DNA of 64,000 bases from positions 62,001 to 126,000 of the forward strand of contig NZ_CP124620.1 in the NCBI RefSeq assembly GCF_030128875.1. Direction: 5' to 3'. The translations under genes were made by a program, and so were the position numbers. Shown here piece by piece: positions 9,140 to 18,077 of the stretch. Under the pieces are notes generated by a model, which saw only the letters and a list, made by a program, of their open reading frames with translations, was not told the origin of the DNA and made no database searches. The number at the start of each line of letters is the position of its first letter. The stretch's first letter is position 1. Source of the stretch: Stenotrophomonas sp. BIO128-Bstrain. Its GTDB lineage: Bacteria > Pseudomonadota > Gammaproteobacteria > Xanthomonadales > Xanthomonadaceae.

Positions 9140-9784
9140 TCAGAGCGCCTTGCCGCTGCGCGCGCGGGCGATCAGGGCATCTGCATTGCGCAACATGGAC
9201 TCGAACGAGTCGCCTTTGACCAGGTACACGCCGTTGACGATCAGCGTCGGCGTACCCGGCACCTTGGTGCGCAGGGCGAAGGCGCGGGCGGCCTTGACCT
9301 TGGCATCCACCGCATCGCTCCTGAGCGCGGCGATGTACTGCGGCGGCGCCACGCCGAAGCCCTGGTAGAACGCGGCCAGTTCGTCCGGCGAGACGTTCTG
9401 CATCGGCAGCGAGCCCTTCTCATGCAGGGCATCGAACATCGCGCGGTGGCTGCGCTTGGCCACGCCCAGCTGATCGGCAGCGTAGTAGGCGCGGGCAAAC
9501 GAATCCCAGACACCGCCGAAGGCGGCCGGCACCGGGGTGAAACGGACGTCCTTGGGCAGCTTGGCGGCCCAGGCTTCCAACTGCGGCTCGAAATGCGCGC
9601 AGTGCGGGCAGGTGTAGCCGAACATCTCCACGACTTCGATCTTGCCGGCCAGCGGCGCGAACGGTCCGGCGTCGGCGATGCGGTCGTAATCCTTGCCCTC
9701 CACCAGCGGGGCCGGGGGGGCAGCGAGGGTGCTCAACGGGCTCAGGGCCAGCAGCAACAGCATCAGGCGGGGCATCAACGTCAT
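9140..9784 (-). CDS. dsbA: Periplasmic thiol:disulfide interchange protein DsbA
   Basis: A 214-residue protein with a cleavable signal peptide (about residues 1-21, ending 'TLAA'). The classical DsbA active site 'CPHC' is at 59-62 and the cis-Pro loop is 'PGTPTLIV'. It introduces disulfide bonds into exported proteins in the periplasm; the DsbB partner is not in this window. Its length is normal for DsbA. ATG 9784 is used here; an internal ATG three codons later would work equally well. It follows the cytochrome c4 gene and precedes a second, lipoprotein DsbA. A terminator-like hairpin lies about 20 bases upstream of its start. Confidence 0.93.
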   Translation of the reverse strand: MTLMPRLMLLLLALSPLSTLAAPPAPLVEGKDYDRIADAGPFAPLAGKIEVVEMFGYTCPHCAHFEPQLEAWAAKLPKDVRFTPVPAAFGGVWDSFARAYYAADQLGVAKRSHRAMFDALHEKGSLPMQNVSPDELAAFYQGFGVAPPQYIAALRSDAVDAKVKAARAFALRTKVPGTPTLIVNGVYLVKGDSFESMLRNADALIARARSGKAL

Positions 9785-9803
9785 CTACATCCATCTCCAT
9801 ACA

Positions 9804-9834
9804 GAAAAAACGACGCCGGCCCAGTCGCCGGCGT
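9804..9834 (-). terminator. Intrinsic terminator after cytochrome c4
   Basis: Read on the minus strand, ACGCCGGC and GCCGGCGT pair around a 6-base loop and are followed by CG and six T residues. It lies between the cytochrome c4 stop and the dsbA start. Because only about 20 bases separate it from the dsbA start codon, any separate dsbA promoter must overlap or lie above it. Confidence 0.75.
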
Positions 9835-9913
9835 GGCAGTGAACATACCCCGCCAGCCAAGGCGGCCGCATCTGTCATCCGACCAAGGGGATGCGCTGCG
9901 GTGTGGGCGGTGG

Positions 9914-10711
9914 TCAGGGTGCCTGCGCGCCCCCCGCGACCGGCGTTGCCGCAGCCACGTCATCGGCGCGGTTGTGCAGGCCCTGCAGGTAACTGGCCAA
10001 GGCCTGGATTTCCTGCTCGGTCAACGACTTGGCGATCGTGGCCATGATCTGGAAGTGGGCCTTGTCGGTTTCCTGGGTGGTCCCGGCCTGGTACTCCTGC
10101 AGGCGACGCGCGACATAGGCCGCGTGCTGGCCACTGATATGCGGGTAGGCCGGGCCCGGGTTGCCGGCGCCGGTGGGGCCGTGGCAGGCCATGCAGGCAG
10201 GGATGCCACGCTCGGCATCACCCCCGCGATACAGCTGCTGGCCGATCTCATAGAACTTCCTGCCGGCATACGGGCCTTCGGTGACCGCGCCATCGTCGGC
10301 GATGCCGGCCGTGGCCTTCTGCGTGGCGAAATAGGCGCCGATGTCGCGCATGTCCTGCGGGGTGAGGTCCTGCACGAACGGCACCATTGCCGCCGAGGCG
10401 CCGGAGGTGCGCTGGCCATTGGCGATCAGGGCCATCTGCTGGGCGCTGTAGCGCTCGCTCTGGCCGGCGATGCTCGGGTACATCTCCACCGTGGAGTTGC
10501 CATCGGCCGAGTGGCAGGCTGCGCAGGCCGCGGCCTTGGTCTGCCCGGCCTTGGGATCGCCCCAGGTGGTTTTGCTGAAATCGACCTCCAGCGAGGCGGT
10601 CCTGATCGGCCCGTTGTCCGGCAACGGGGTGATCGAGGTCTGGGCAACGGCAACGGCGGCGAGCAGCGAGACAGCAAGTGCGGAAACGGCAAGAACGCGA
10701 GCATGGCGCAT
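9914..10711 (-). CDS. Dihaem cytochrome c4-like protein
   Basis: A 265-residue periplasmic electron carrier. The signal peptide covers about residues 1-23 ('LAAVAVAQ'). Two class I cytochrome c domains follow, each with a haem-binding motif: 'CAACH' (63-67) and 'CMACH' (173-177). Met axial ligands are plausible in the sequences after each motif ('FQIMATIAKSL' in the second). Cytochromes c4 pass electrons to terminal oxidases. The Ala/Pro-rich tail after the second domain is short. The start is ATG at 10711; an upstream in-frame codon would precede a poor signal sequence. It is divergent from engB and has its own terminator. Confidence 0.92.
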   Translation of the reverse strand: MRHARVLAVSALAVSLLAAVAVAQTSITPLPDNGPIRTASLEVDFSKTTWGDPKAGQTKAAACAACHSADGNSTVEMYPSIAGQSERYSAQQMALIANGQRTSGASAAMVPFVQDLTPQDMRDIGAYFATQKATAGIADDGAVTEGPYAGRKFYEIGQQLYRGGDAERGIPACMACHGPTGAGNPGPAYPHISGQHAAYVARRLQEYQAGTTQETDKAHFQIMATIAKSLTEQEIQALASYLQGLHNRADDVAAATPVAGGAQAP

Positions 10712-10866
10712 GCGGAAGCTCCGTGTGGACCGGCCTGGCGGTTGCGGGACCGCAACCACGGGGATCGCCCGATTATCAACGCCGTTTCACGCCACGGTCA
10801 ACGCAGGGCGCAGCAAAACCGGGGGCAGACAGCGCGGAGCAGCCCCGGACATGCGATCCTATGCCC

Positions 10867-11490
10867 ATGTCATTGCTCCTCGAACGCGCCCAATACCTGC
10901 TTTCGGCCCACAACACCCGGCAATTGCCGGAAGACGTGGGCGCGGAAGTCGCCTTTGCCGGTCGCTCCAACGCCGGCAAATCCAGTGCCCTCAACGCCCT
11001 CACCCGCCAGAACAGCCTGGCCCGGGTCTCCAAGACCCCCGGCCGCACCCAGCAGCTGGTGTTCTTCGAGGTCACCCCGGAGGCCAAGCTGGTCGATCTG
11101 CCCGGTTACGGCTACGCCAAGGTCCCGCTGGACCTGCAGGCGCACTGGCAGGCCTTCATCGACCAGTACTTCCGTACCCGCGAGGCCCTGCGTGGCCTGG
11201 TGGTGGTGATGGACATCCGTCACCCGCTGAAGGACTACGATCGCCAGATGCTGGCCTATGCCGTGCAGCGCGGCCTGCCCGCGCACGCGCTGCTGACCAA
11301 GGCCGACAAGCTTGGCCGTGGCCAGCAGGGCATCGCCCTGCAGAAGGTGCGCAAGGAACTGCATTCCTCGTTCGGCGACACCGTCAGCGTGCAGACCTTC
11401 TCCGGCCCCGCCCGCCAGGGCGTGGATGAAGCCCGCGGGATCATCGGCGGCTGGCTGGGCCTGAACAAGCCGGCGCCCGAAGCGGCCTGA
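10867..11490 (+). CDS. engB: Ribosome biogenesis GTP-binding protein EngB/YsxC (YihA)
   Basis: An essential-type GTPase assisting large-subunit ribosome assembly. The 207 residues show G1 'GRSNAGKSS', the switch/G2 threonine in 'SKTPGRTQQL', G3 'DLPGYGYA' and G4 'LTKADK'. 'PGYGYAKV' is characteristic of EngB. Two in-frame ATG codons (10861 and 10867) are possible; 10867 gives the usual 'MSLLLERA' start but the choice is not certain. It is transcribed divergently from the cytochrome c4 gene, with 155 bases between. Confidence 0.95.
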   Translation: MSLLLERAQYLLSAHNTRQLPEDVGAEVAFAGRSNAGKSSALNALTRQNSLARVSKTPGRTQQLVFFEVTPEAKLVDLPGYGYAKVPLDLQAHWQAFIDQYFRTREALRGLVVVMDIRHPLKDYDRQMLAYAVQRGLPAHALLTKADKLGRGQQGIALQKVRKELHSSFGDTVSVQTFSGPARQGVDEARGIIGGWLGLNKPAPEAA

Positions 11491-11530
11491 TCCGGGCGTT
11501 GCCGCGGTCCAACGGGCCGCGCGGCGCCGG

Positions 11531-11600
11531 GTAGTGCCGGCCGCTGGCCGGCTGCTCTTTCCATCAGATGTATCGGGAGCCGGCCAGCGGTCGGCACCAC
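11531..11600. repeat. SMAG repeat pair
   Basis: A GTAGTGCCGGCCGCTGGCCG stem-loop at 11531 faces an inverted, slightly diverged copy ending at 11600 (GGTGGTGCCGACCGCTGGCC when read on the minus strand). It sits between convergent engB and the MBL-fold gene and may serve as the transcript end for both. Confidence 0.88.
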
Positions 11601-11643
11601 CCGAATGCGCCTGACGCCCCGTGTACGGCGCGGTCGTGTCCCC

Positions 11644-12621
11644 TCATTTCGCCGGTAACGGCGCGAATTCGCCCGGCACCCAGGCGAACGCCTCTCCTTC
11701 ACGCCGGACATGGCCCAGCCCTGGGAACGGCAGGTGCGCGCCGGCCACCCACCAGCCCTGATCCGCAGCCTGCGCCATCATCCGGCGCCGACTGGCGATC
11801 GCAGCCGTGCGGTCGCTGTCGGCTTCATAGGAGGCCTGCGGCTGGGCGAACTGCACGGCATGGAAATGCACGAGGTCGCCCCACACCAGCAGCTGCTGGC
11901 CGGCGCCACCATCGATCCGGTAAGACACATGCCCGACGGTGTGGCCGTGGCTGTCCAATGCGGTGATCCCGGTCGGCAACGTGTCGCCAGGGGCAAAGCG
12001 CTTCAATTTCCCGCTCGCTTCATACGGTGCCACCGCCTTGCGTGCCAATGCGAAGGCAAACCGGACGCCCTGCGGCGCGGTGGCTTCACTGGCCGGATCC
12101 AGCCAGAACGCCGCATCGGCGGCGGACAGCCACACCGTGGCATTCGGGTAGGCCAGCGTGTCCTGCGCATCCAGCAGGCCACACAGGTGGTCGGGGTGGG
12201 CGTGGGTCAGCACGACATCATCCACCTCGGCCGGGTCATAGCCGGCCTTGCGCAGGTTGCCCAGCACCTGGCCCAGCCCGGGGCCGAAGCACTGCGCGGT
12301 GCCGGTATCGACCAACGTCAGGTGATCGCCCTGCTGCACCAGGTAGGCGTTGACCGCGGTCTGCAGGCCTTTGCCATCCTCGGGCACGTAGCGGTGATCG
12401 AGCAGGCGGGTGACCGCGCCGGGAGCGATCCCGACGAGTTCCTGTCGGCCCAGTGCGACCGTGCCGTCGAACAGGGCAGTGACCTGCAACGTGCCGATCT
12501 GCTGGTGGTAGACGCCGGGCACCTGCCCGCGCGGGGTGTGTGTGGTGGTGGCCAGTGCCGGGCCGGCGGCAACGGCCAGCAGCAGCGCCGTGGCGAGCGT
12601 GCGAATGCGGGGAAACGACAT
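11644..12621 (-). CDS. Secreted metallo-beta-lactamase-fold hydrolase
   Basis: A 325-residue protein with a Sec signal peptide (about 1-24, ending 'GPALA'). The MBL zinc-binding signature 'THAHPDHLCG' is at about residues 139-148, with further ligands in 'DSHGHTVGHVSY' and the late 'WWVAGAHLPFPG'. The layout fits MBL-fold hydrolases of the quorum-quenching lactonase/methyl-parathion-hydrolase type rather than true beta-lactamases, but the substrate is unknown. Periplasmic location is inferred. It is the last gene of a VIT1-AraC-MBL run on the minus strand, 95 bases after the AraC gene. Confidence 0.85.
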   Translation of the reverse strand: MSFPRIRTLATALLLAVAAGPALATTTHTPRGQVPGVYHQQIGTLQVTALFDGTVALGRQELVGIAPGAVTRLLDHRYVPEDGKGLQTAVNAYLVQQGDHLTLVDTGTAQCFGPGLGQVLGNLRKAGYDPAEVDDVVLTHAHPDHLCGLLDAQDTLAYPNATVWLSAADAAFWLDPASEATAPQGVRFAFALARKAVAPYEASGKLKRFAPGDTLPTGITALDSHGHTVGHVSYRIDGGAGQQLLVWGDLVHFHAVQFAQPQASYEADSDRTAAIASRRRMMAQAADQGWWVAGAHLPFPGLGHVRREGEAFAWVPGEFAPLPAK

Positions 12622-12716
12622 GTCAGGATCCGAACGGAGCGGCAGTGCCGCGGTGTCTCCATGCTGCGCGTGCCGCCTGCTGCGATCCGCTCAGAATGCC
12701 GCGCGATCCGCTCGCC

Positions 12717-13550
12717 TCAGCTGTTGCCGATCGCCGCCGGTTCCAACCCGTAACGTTCGGCGAAGCGCTTGTTGAAGCTCCCCAGCGAGCGGTAGCCCAC
12801 GCGCGCAGCCACCGTTTTCAGCGGCAACCGGGTGGTGTAGAGCAGGCTCATGGCATGCGCCAGCCGCGCATCGGTGATCAGCTCGCGCACGCTGGACTGC
12901 TCGCTGGCCAAGCGCCGCCGCAGGGTCGCACCGCTGAGCCCGAGCTGCGCTTCGAAATCGCGTGACTGCCAGTCGCGCTCGGGCTGGGCCGCGATCAGAT
13001 CGCGGATGCGATCAGCCACGCTGGGCTCGGGTGGAATCAGCAGGCTGCCATGTCCGCGCCGGCAGAACGCCACGGCCAGCCCGGCCAGCGCCAACCGCGC
13101 TTCGGTGTAGTGGCCCTGCTCCAGCGCCTGCCGCCATTGCAGCAGCGTCGCGCCATGCTCGGCCAGCGGCAGCCGTGCCAGCGCGTCACCGGCGTCGGGC
13201 AGGGGCTCGTTCCACAGCGCCCGGGCGGCCGTGAGCGCTTCGGCGCACAGCGGCACGATCGCACTGAGGTACAGGCCGCTGTGCGGATCGGGAATGTTGA
13301 CCACATCGATGCGGCAGCGACGGGTGATCAGGAACAGATCGCCCGGGGCGAATTCCAGGGATTGCTGCGCGGTGCGAACCTGCTTGCGTCCCTGCAGGAG
13401 GATGGCGAACTGTGGCTGCGGGATGTCCACCGAGGAGGCGCCATGCTCGCGGCGTGCGGTGATGCAGGCGTAGCCATCGGCGCGCTGGCAGTCGGCCAGG
13501 CTGGCCAGTCTCGCCAGCAGCGAAGCGGTGGTATCGATCGGGATGGACAT
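12717..13550 (-). CDS. AraC family transcriptional regulator
   Basis: A 277-residue protein. An N-terminal AraC-type effector domain ('QFAILLQGRKQV', 'FAPGDLFLITRRC', about residues 40-85) is followed by two helix-turn-helix units at the C-terminus ('RDFEAQLGLSGATLRRRLASE' about 195-215 and 'KTVAARVGYRSLGSFNKRFAERYG' about 245-270). The second carries the classical AraC signature. It starts 3 bases after the stop of the VIT1-type gene, which indicates co-transcription. Its likely targets are its neighbours, the transporter or the MBL-fold hydrolase. Confidence 0.88.
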   Translation of the reverse strand: MSIPIDTTASLLARLASLADCQRADGYACITARREHGASSVDIPQPQFAILLQGRKQVRTAQQSLEFAPGDLFLITRRCRIDVVNIPDPHSGLYLSAIVPLCAEALTAARALWNEPLPDAGDALARLPLAEHGATLLQWRQALEQGHYTEARLALAGLAVAFCRRGHGSLLIPPEPSVADRIRDLIAAQPERDWQSRDFEAQLGLSGATLRRRLASEQSSVRELITDARLAHAMSLLYTTRLPLKTVAARVGYRSLGSFNKRFAERYGLEPAAIGNS

Positions 13551-13553
13551 GGC

Positions 13554-14252
13554 TCAGCCTGCCACGTTGAACAGGTGTCCGACCAGCGCCGCCGCAGCCA
13601 TCGCAATGGCACCCCAGAACGTGACGCGCAACGCACCGCGCAGGCGCGGGGCACCGCCGGCGTGCGCGGCCAGCGTGCCGGTCAGGCACAGCCCCAGCAG
13701 CGTCACCATGGTGGTTGCCTGGCCGACGTAGGCATGCGGGGCGAGCAGGGCGGTCAGCACCGGCAACGCCGCGCCGCTGACGAAGGCACCGGCCGAGGCC
13801 ATCGCTGCCTGCATCGGGCGCGCGCGCAGCTCTTCGGTGATGCCCAGCTCATCACGGGCGTGGGCGCCCAGCGCGTCGTGCGCCGTCAGCTGGGTGGCTA
13901 CCTCGTGCGCCAGCGCGGGGCTCAGCCCACGCTGCCGGTAGATGGCCGCCAGCTCTTCCAGCTCGCTGTGCGGGTCTTCGTGCAGCTCGCGCTTTTCCAC
14001 CGCCAGGTCGGCCAGCTCGGTATCGGCCTGCGACTGCACCGAAACATACTCGCCAGCCGCCATCGACATCGCACCGGCCACGGTCCCGGCGATGCCGGTG
14101 GCCAGGATGGTCGACGCCGTGGCACCACTGGCCGCGATGCCGACCACCAGCCCGGCCACCGAGACGATGCCGTCATTGGCGCCAAGCACGGCGGCACGCA
14201 GCCAGCCGACGCGGTCGGAGCGATGGACTTCCGGATGTCGGGATCGACTCAT
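13554..14252 (-). CDS. VIT1/CCC1 family metal (iron/manganese) transporter
   Basis: A 232-residue membrane protein. The family N-terminus 'WLRAAVLGANDGIVSVAGLVVG' is at about residues 17-38, a membrane segment 'MAAGEYVSVQSQADTELADL' at about 72-91 carries conserved acidic residues, a charged cytosolic stretch covers 95-150, and three more membrane segments follow. Family members move Fe2+ or Mn2+ out of the cytosol in plants and yeast; bacterial members are poorly studied. It leads a minus-strand cluster with an AraC regulator only 3 bases downstream. ATG 14252. Confidence 0.85.
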   Translation of the reverse strand: MSRSRHPEVHRSDRVGWLRAAVLGANDGIVSVAGLVVGIAASGATASTILATGIAGTVAGAMSMAAGEYVSVQSQADTELADLAVEKRELHEDPHSELEELAAIYRQRGLSPALAHEVATQLTAHDALGAHARDELGITEELRARPMQAAMASAGAFVSGAALPVLTALLAPHAYVGQATTMVTLLGLCLTGTLAAHAGGAPRLRGALRVTFWGAIAMAAAALVGHLFNVAG

Positions 14253-14459
14253 TGGATCAGTTTAGGGGGTCGCGACGGCCCGCGGCGGAATGACTCGCAG
14301 CCGCGGCGGGGGCGACGCAGCGTCAAGCCCATGCCAGTAGGATGCTGAAAACCGTCACGGTGACACGACGGCAGGGGACGCCACGATATAGTGCGCCCTT
14401 GCGATGCGGGGGCGCGAACCCCACATCCCCGCCCTGACCAGAATTCTGCGAGCCTCCCC

Positions 14460-15824
14460 TTGTCGAGCCCCAGCCACGTCGCCGAGACGCCGATCACCGA
14501 CCGTAATGAACTGGTCGCCACGTTGGCCTCCGGCGAAAAGCCCCAGGCGCAGTGGCGCATCGGCACCGAGCACGAGAAGTTCGGCTTCCGCCTGGACGAT
14601 CTGCGCCCGCCCACCTTTGATGGCGACCGCGGCATCGAAGCGCTGCTCAACGGCCTGACCCGCTTCGGCTGGGACCCGGTGCAGGAAGACGGACGCACCA
14701 TCGCACTGCTGCGCGACAACGCCTCGGTGACGCTGGAACCGGCGGGCCAGCTGGAGCTCTCCGGCGCGGCGCTGGAAACCATCCACCAGACCTGCGTGGA
14801 AACCGGCACCCACCTCAACGAGGTGGCGCAGGTGGCCGGCGAACTGCAGCTGGGCTTCCTCGGCATGGGCTTCCAGCCGAAGTGGACGCGCGATGAAATG
14901 CCGTGGATGCCCAAGGGCCGCTACAAGATCATGCGCGAGTACATGCCCAAGGTCGGCACGCTCGGCCTGGACATGATGACCCGCACCTGCACGGTGCAGG
15001 TCAACCTGGACTACGCCACCGAAGCGGACATGGTGAAGAAGTTCCGGGTGTCGCTGGCGCTGCAGCCGATCGCCACCGCGCTGTTCGCCGATTCGCCGTT
15101 CACCGAAGGCGCGCCGAACGGCTACCAGAGCTACCGCTCGCACATCTGGACCGACACCGACAACGATCGCACCGGCATGCTCGACTTCGTGTTCGAGGAC
15201 GGCTTCGGTTACGAGCGTTACGTGGATTACCTGCTTGATGTGCCGATGTACTTCTCCTACCGCGATGGCAGGTACCACGATGCCAGCGGCCAGAGCTTCC
15301 GCGATTTCATGGTCGGCAAGCTGCCGGTGCTGCCGGGCCAGCTGCCCACGCTGCGCGACTGGTCGGACCACATGACCACCGCCTTCCCCGAGGTGCGGTT
15401 GAAGAAGTACCTGGAAATGCGCGGCGCCGATGCCGGCCCGTGGAGCCGCCTGTGCGCGCTGCCCGCGTTCTGGGTGGGCCTGCTGTACGACGATGCCGCG
15501 CTGGATGCCGCCTGGGACCTGGTGCGTGATTTCAGCCTGGTCGAACGCAACGTCCTGCGTGATGGCGTGCCGCGCCATGGGCTGAAGCTGCCGTTCCGCA
15601 ACGGCACCGTGCTGGACCTGTCGCGCGAGGCCCTGAAGATCGCCGTGGCCGGCCTCAAGCGCCGCGCTGCGCGCAACGCCGATGGCCAGGACGAAAGCAA
15701 GTTCCTGGAGGTGCTGCAGGAGATCGTCGATTCCGGGTTGACTCCGGCCGACCGCAAGCTGGCGCTCTTCCACGGCGAGTGGGGCGGCAACATCGATCCG
15801 GTGTTCAAGGAATTTGCGTACTGA
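14460..15824 (+). CDS. gshA: Glutamate--cysteine ligase, plant/proteobacterial (GCS2-like) type
   Basis: Catalyses ATP-dependent joining of glutamate and cysteine, the first step of glutathione synthesis. From a TTG at 14460 it has 454 residues, a usual length for the type found in xanthomonads and plants. Conserved blocks are '[12 protein letters not shown]' (about residues 33-44), '[11 protein letters not shown]', 'MGFQPKW', '[20 protein letters not shown]' and '[12 protein letters not shown]'. A longer ATG form from 14391 starts with unrelated residues and is less likely. A strong bidirectional terminator follows. Glutathione made here is also the co-substrate of the FrmA/FrmB pathway nearby. 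Confidence 0.93.
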   Translation: MSSPSHVAETPITDRNELVATLASGEKPQAQWRIGTEHEKFGFRLDDLRPPTFDGDRGIEALLNGLTRFGWDPVQEDGRTIALLRDNASVTLEPAGQLELSGAALETIHQTCVETGTHLNEVAQVAGELQLGFLGMGFQPKWTRDEMPWMPKGRYKIMREYMPKVGTLGLDMMTRTCTVQVNLDYATEADMVKKFRVSLALQPIATALFADSPFTEGAPNGYQSYRSHIWTDTDNDRTGMLDFVFEDGFGYERYVDYLLDVPMYFSYRDGRYHDASGQSFRDFMVGKLPVLPGQLPTLRDWSDHMTTAFPEVRLKKYLEMRGADAGPWSRLCALPAFWVGLLYDDAALDAAWDLVRDFSLVERNVLRDGVPRHGLKLPFRNGTVLDLSREALKIAVAGLKRRAARNADGQDESKFLEVLQEIVDSGLTPADRKLALFHGEWGGNIDPVFKEFAY

Positions 15825-15840
15825 GTTCGCATTGATCAAC

Positions 15841-15869
15841 AAAAAACCCCGGCATTGCCGGGGTTTTTT
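15841..15869. terminator. Bidirectional intrinsic terminator
   Basis: A 13-bp perfect stem (AAAAAACCCCGGC ... GCCGGGGTTTTTT) with a 3-base loop lies between the convergent gshA and alcohol dehydrogenase genes. The A/T flanks give a U-tract in both directions. Confidence 0.93.
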
Positions 15870-15887
15870 CATGCCTGTGCGTAAAGA

Positions 15888-16946
15888 TCAGGCGGCCTTT
15901 TCCAGCGTGCCCATGTCGATCACGAAGCGGTAGCGAACGTCGTTCTTCGCCATGCGCTCCCAGGCCTCGTTGACGGTCTTGATGTCGATCACTTCCACAT
16001 CGCTGACGATGTTGTGCTCGGCACAGAAGTCCATCATCTCCTGCGTTTCGGCCATGCCGCCAATCGCCGAGCCGGTGATGTGCTTGCGGCCGAACATCAT
16101 CGCAGCGCCCATCAGCGGCGGATCCAGCTCGGTCAACACACCGACCAGGCACATCGTCGCATCGCGCTTGAGCAGGCCCATGTACGGGTTGGTGTCGTGG
16201 CTGACCGGGATGGTGTTGAGCAGGAAATCGAAGCTGCCGGCGTGGGCCTTCATCTGCGCCGGATCGCGCGAGACCAGTACTTCATCGGCGCCCAGGCGCT
16301 TGGCATCGGCACCCTTTTCCGGGGTGGTGGTGATCATCACCACGGTGGCGCCCATCGCCTTGGCGAACTTCACGCCCATGTGGCCCAGGCCGCCCAGGCC
16401 GATGACGCCGACCTTCTGGCCGGGGCCGACCTTCCAGTGGCGCAGCGGGGAGTAGGTGGTGATGCCTGCGCACAGCAGCGGTGCGGCGGCCTTGAGGTCG
16501 AGCGTCTCGGACACCTTCACCACGAAGCGCTGCTCGACCACGATGTGGTCCGAGTATCCGCCGAAGGTCGGCTGGCCGCTCTCGCGCTCGGTGCTGTTGT
16601 AGGTGAAGGTGGCGCCCTTCTCGCAGTACTGCTCCAGATCTTCGTCGCAGGCGGCGCAGTGGCGGCAGGAATCGACCATGCAGCCGACGCCGGCGAAGTC
16701 ACCCACCTTGAAGCGGGTGACGTTGGCACCGACCTCGGTCACGCGGCCGATGATCTCGTGGCCGGGCACCATCGGGAACTTGGAACCACCCCAATCGTCG
16801 CGGGCCTGGTGCAGGTCGGAGTGGCAGATGCCACTGAAGAGAATCTCGATGCGGACGTCATCGGGACCGGCCGGGCGACGTTCGAAGGAGAACGGCACCA
16901 GCGGCGCGGTCTGGTCGTGCACCGCATAACCATGGGCGAGGGACAT
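15888..16946 (-). CDS. Zinc-dependent NAD(P) alcohol dehydrogenase (YahK/CAD-like)
   Basis: A 352-residue medium-chain dehydrogenase/reductase that probably reduces aldehydes. Catalytic zinc ligands are in 'GICHSDLHQARDDWGG' (Cys about 39) and 'VPGHEIIGRV' (His/Glu about 62). The structural zinc cluster is in 'CRHCAACDEDLEQYC' (about 94-108). The coenzyme fold shows 'GLGGLGHMGVKFAKAMG' (about 183-199). The sequence resembles the broad-range aldehyde reductases YahK/YjgB and cinnamyl-alcohol dehydrogenases. It is divergent from a LysR regulator 106 bases away, which probably controls it. Confidence 0.9.
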   Translation of the reverse strand: MSLAHGYAVHDQTAPLVPFSFERRPAGPDDVRIEILFSGICHSDLHQARDDWGGSKFPMVPGHEIIGRVTEVGANVTRFKVGDFAGVGCMVDSCRHCAACDEDLEQYCEKGATFTYNSTERESGQPTFGGYSDHIVVEQRFVVKVSETLDLKAAAPLLCAGITTYSPLRHWKVGPGQKVGVIGLGGLGHMGVKFAKAMGATVVMITTTPEKGADAKRLGADEVLVSRDPAQMKAHAGSFDFLLNTIPVSHDTNPYMGLLKRDATMCLVGVLTELDPPLMGAAMMFGRKHITGSAIGGMAETQEMMDFCAEHNIVSDVEVIDIKTVNEAWERMAKNDVRYRFVIDMGTLEKAA

Positions 16947-16964
16947 GGGGAATCCTTGGCAGGT

Positions 16965-16985
16965 TTGTAGAAAGGCGCTTTACAA
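16965..16985. promoter_or_regulatory. Imperfect palindrome in the adh/lysR divergent region
   Basis: TTGTAGAAAG and CTTTACAA form an imperfect inverted repeat (one extra base in the left arm) about 20 bases from the alcohol dehydrogenase start and 68 bases from the lysR start. Position and symmetry suit an operator for the adjacent LysR protein, but the match to a LysR box is loose. Confidence 0.35.
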
Positions 16986-17052
16986 TACGCCCCGATCCCG
17001 TGCACAAAAAGTCAGGATATCGGCATGATTCATCAAGTGAAACGGGATAATC

Positions 17053-17937
17053 ATGGCCACTGACAACCTGACCCACCTCGCCGCCTTCGCCGCCGTGGCC
17101 CGCCACCGCAGCTTCCGCAAGGCCGGGGCGGAGCTGGCGCTGTCCACCTCGGCGGTCAGCTACGCGATCCGCGCGCTGGAAGAACGTCTGGGCGTGGGTC
17201 TGTTCCATCGCACGACCCGCAGCGTCGCCCTCACCGAAGCCGGCCAGCGCCTGCTCGAGCGCCTGCAGCCCGCGCTGGGGCAGGTGCATGACGCATTGGA
17301 AGAGATGAACCACTTCCGCGCGGCACCGGCCGGCCTTCTGCGCATCAACGCCACCCGCGCCGCCGTCCAGACCCAGCTCGGCCCACGCCTGGCGAAGTTC
17401 CTGCTCGCGCACCCGGATGTGCGTTTGGAGTTGGCCCAGGACGATGGCCTGGTGGACATCGTCGCCGGCGGTTACGACGCTGGCGTGCGCCTGCACGAAT
17501 CGGTGCCGGAAGACATGGTGGCCGTGCCACTGGGGCCGGCGCTGCGCGGCCTGATCGTGGGTGCGCCCTCCTATCTGGCGGGGCGGGAGATACCGCAGCA
17601 CCCCCGTGATCTGCATCGGCACGAGTGTGTGCGGTTCCGCTTCGCCAGCGGCCATCTCTACAAGTGGCAGTTCGAACGCGATGGCCAGGCTCTGGAGATC
17701 GACGTGCCCGGGCGCCTCACGTTGGGTGATCAGAACACGATCCTGCAGGCGGTGGTGGACGGGTTGGGGCTGGCCTACGTGCTGGAAGATTCCGCACGCC
17801 CGTATCTCGACGACGGCCGGCTGGTTGCCGTGCTGGAGGACTGGAGCGAGCCGTTCGCCGGCTTTGCGGTGTATTACCCACGGCAGCGGCAGATGTCGTC
17901 TGCGCTGCGGGCGTTCATTGATCTGCTGCGGGGGTAG
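17053..17937 (+). CDS. LysR family transcriptional regulator
   Basis: A 294-residue protein. The N-terminal winged helix-turn-helix ('AFAAVARHRSFRKAGAELAL...AVSYAIRALEERLGVGLFHRTTRSV') covers about residues 9-55. It is followed by the substrate-binding-like effector domain (about 90-290), with 'GGYDAGVRLHESVPEDMVAVPLG' and 'ECVRFRFASGHLYKWQFERDG'. Subfamily features resemble regulators of dehydrogenase genes (the YafC/PtxR-like set). It is divergent from the zinc alcohol dehydrogenase, its likely target. The start is ATG at 17053. Confidence 0.9.
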   Translation: MATDNLTHLAAFAAVARHRSFRKAGAELALSTSAVSYAIRALEERLGVGLFHRTTRSVALTEAGQRLLERLQPALGQVHDALEEMNHFRAAPAGLLRINATRAAVQTQLGPRLAKFLLAHPDVRLELAQDDGLVDIVAGGYDAGVRLHESVPEDMVAVPLGPALRGLIVGAPSYLAGREIPQHPRDLHRHECVRFRFASGHLYKWQFERDGQALEIDVPGRLTLGDQNTILQAVVDGLGLAYVLEDSARPYLDDGRLVAVLEDWSEPFAGFAVYYPRQRQMSSALRAFIDLLRG

Positions 17938-18077
17938 CGGCTGCGGGCGGCATCTGCCCTGGATGCTCGTTCTTCAAAGGCGGATGCTGCATTCTGCGCA
18001 TGCACCTCGCATCTGCTGGACGTATCTGGCGTCGAGTAGTGCAGATCCACGGCCTGTCCTCATCAACGGTGAAATGG

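Noticed and set aside
10678..10866. Upstream in-frame extension of engB that would give a 270-residue protein.
   Set aside because: The added residues overlap the divergent cytochrome gene and its promoter and do not resemble EngB; the family starts close to 'MSLLLERA'.
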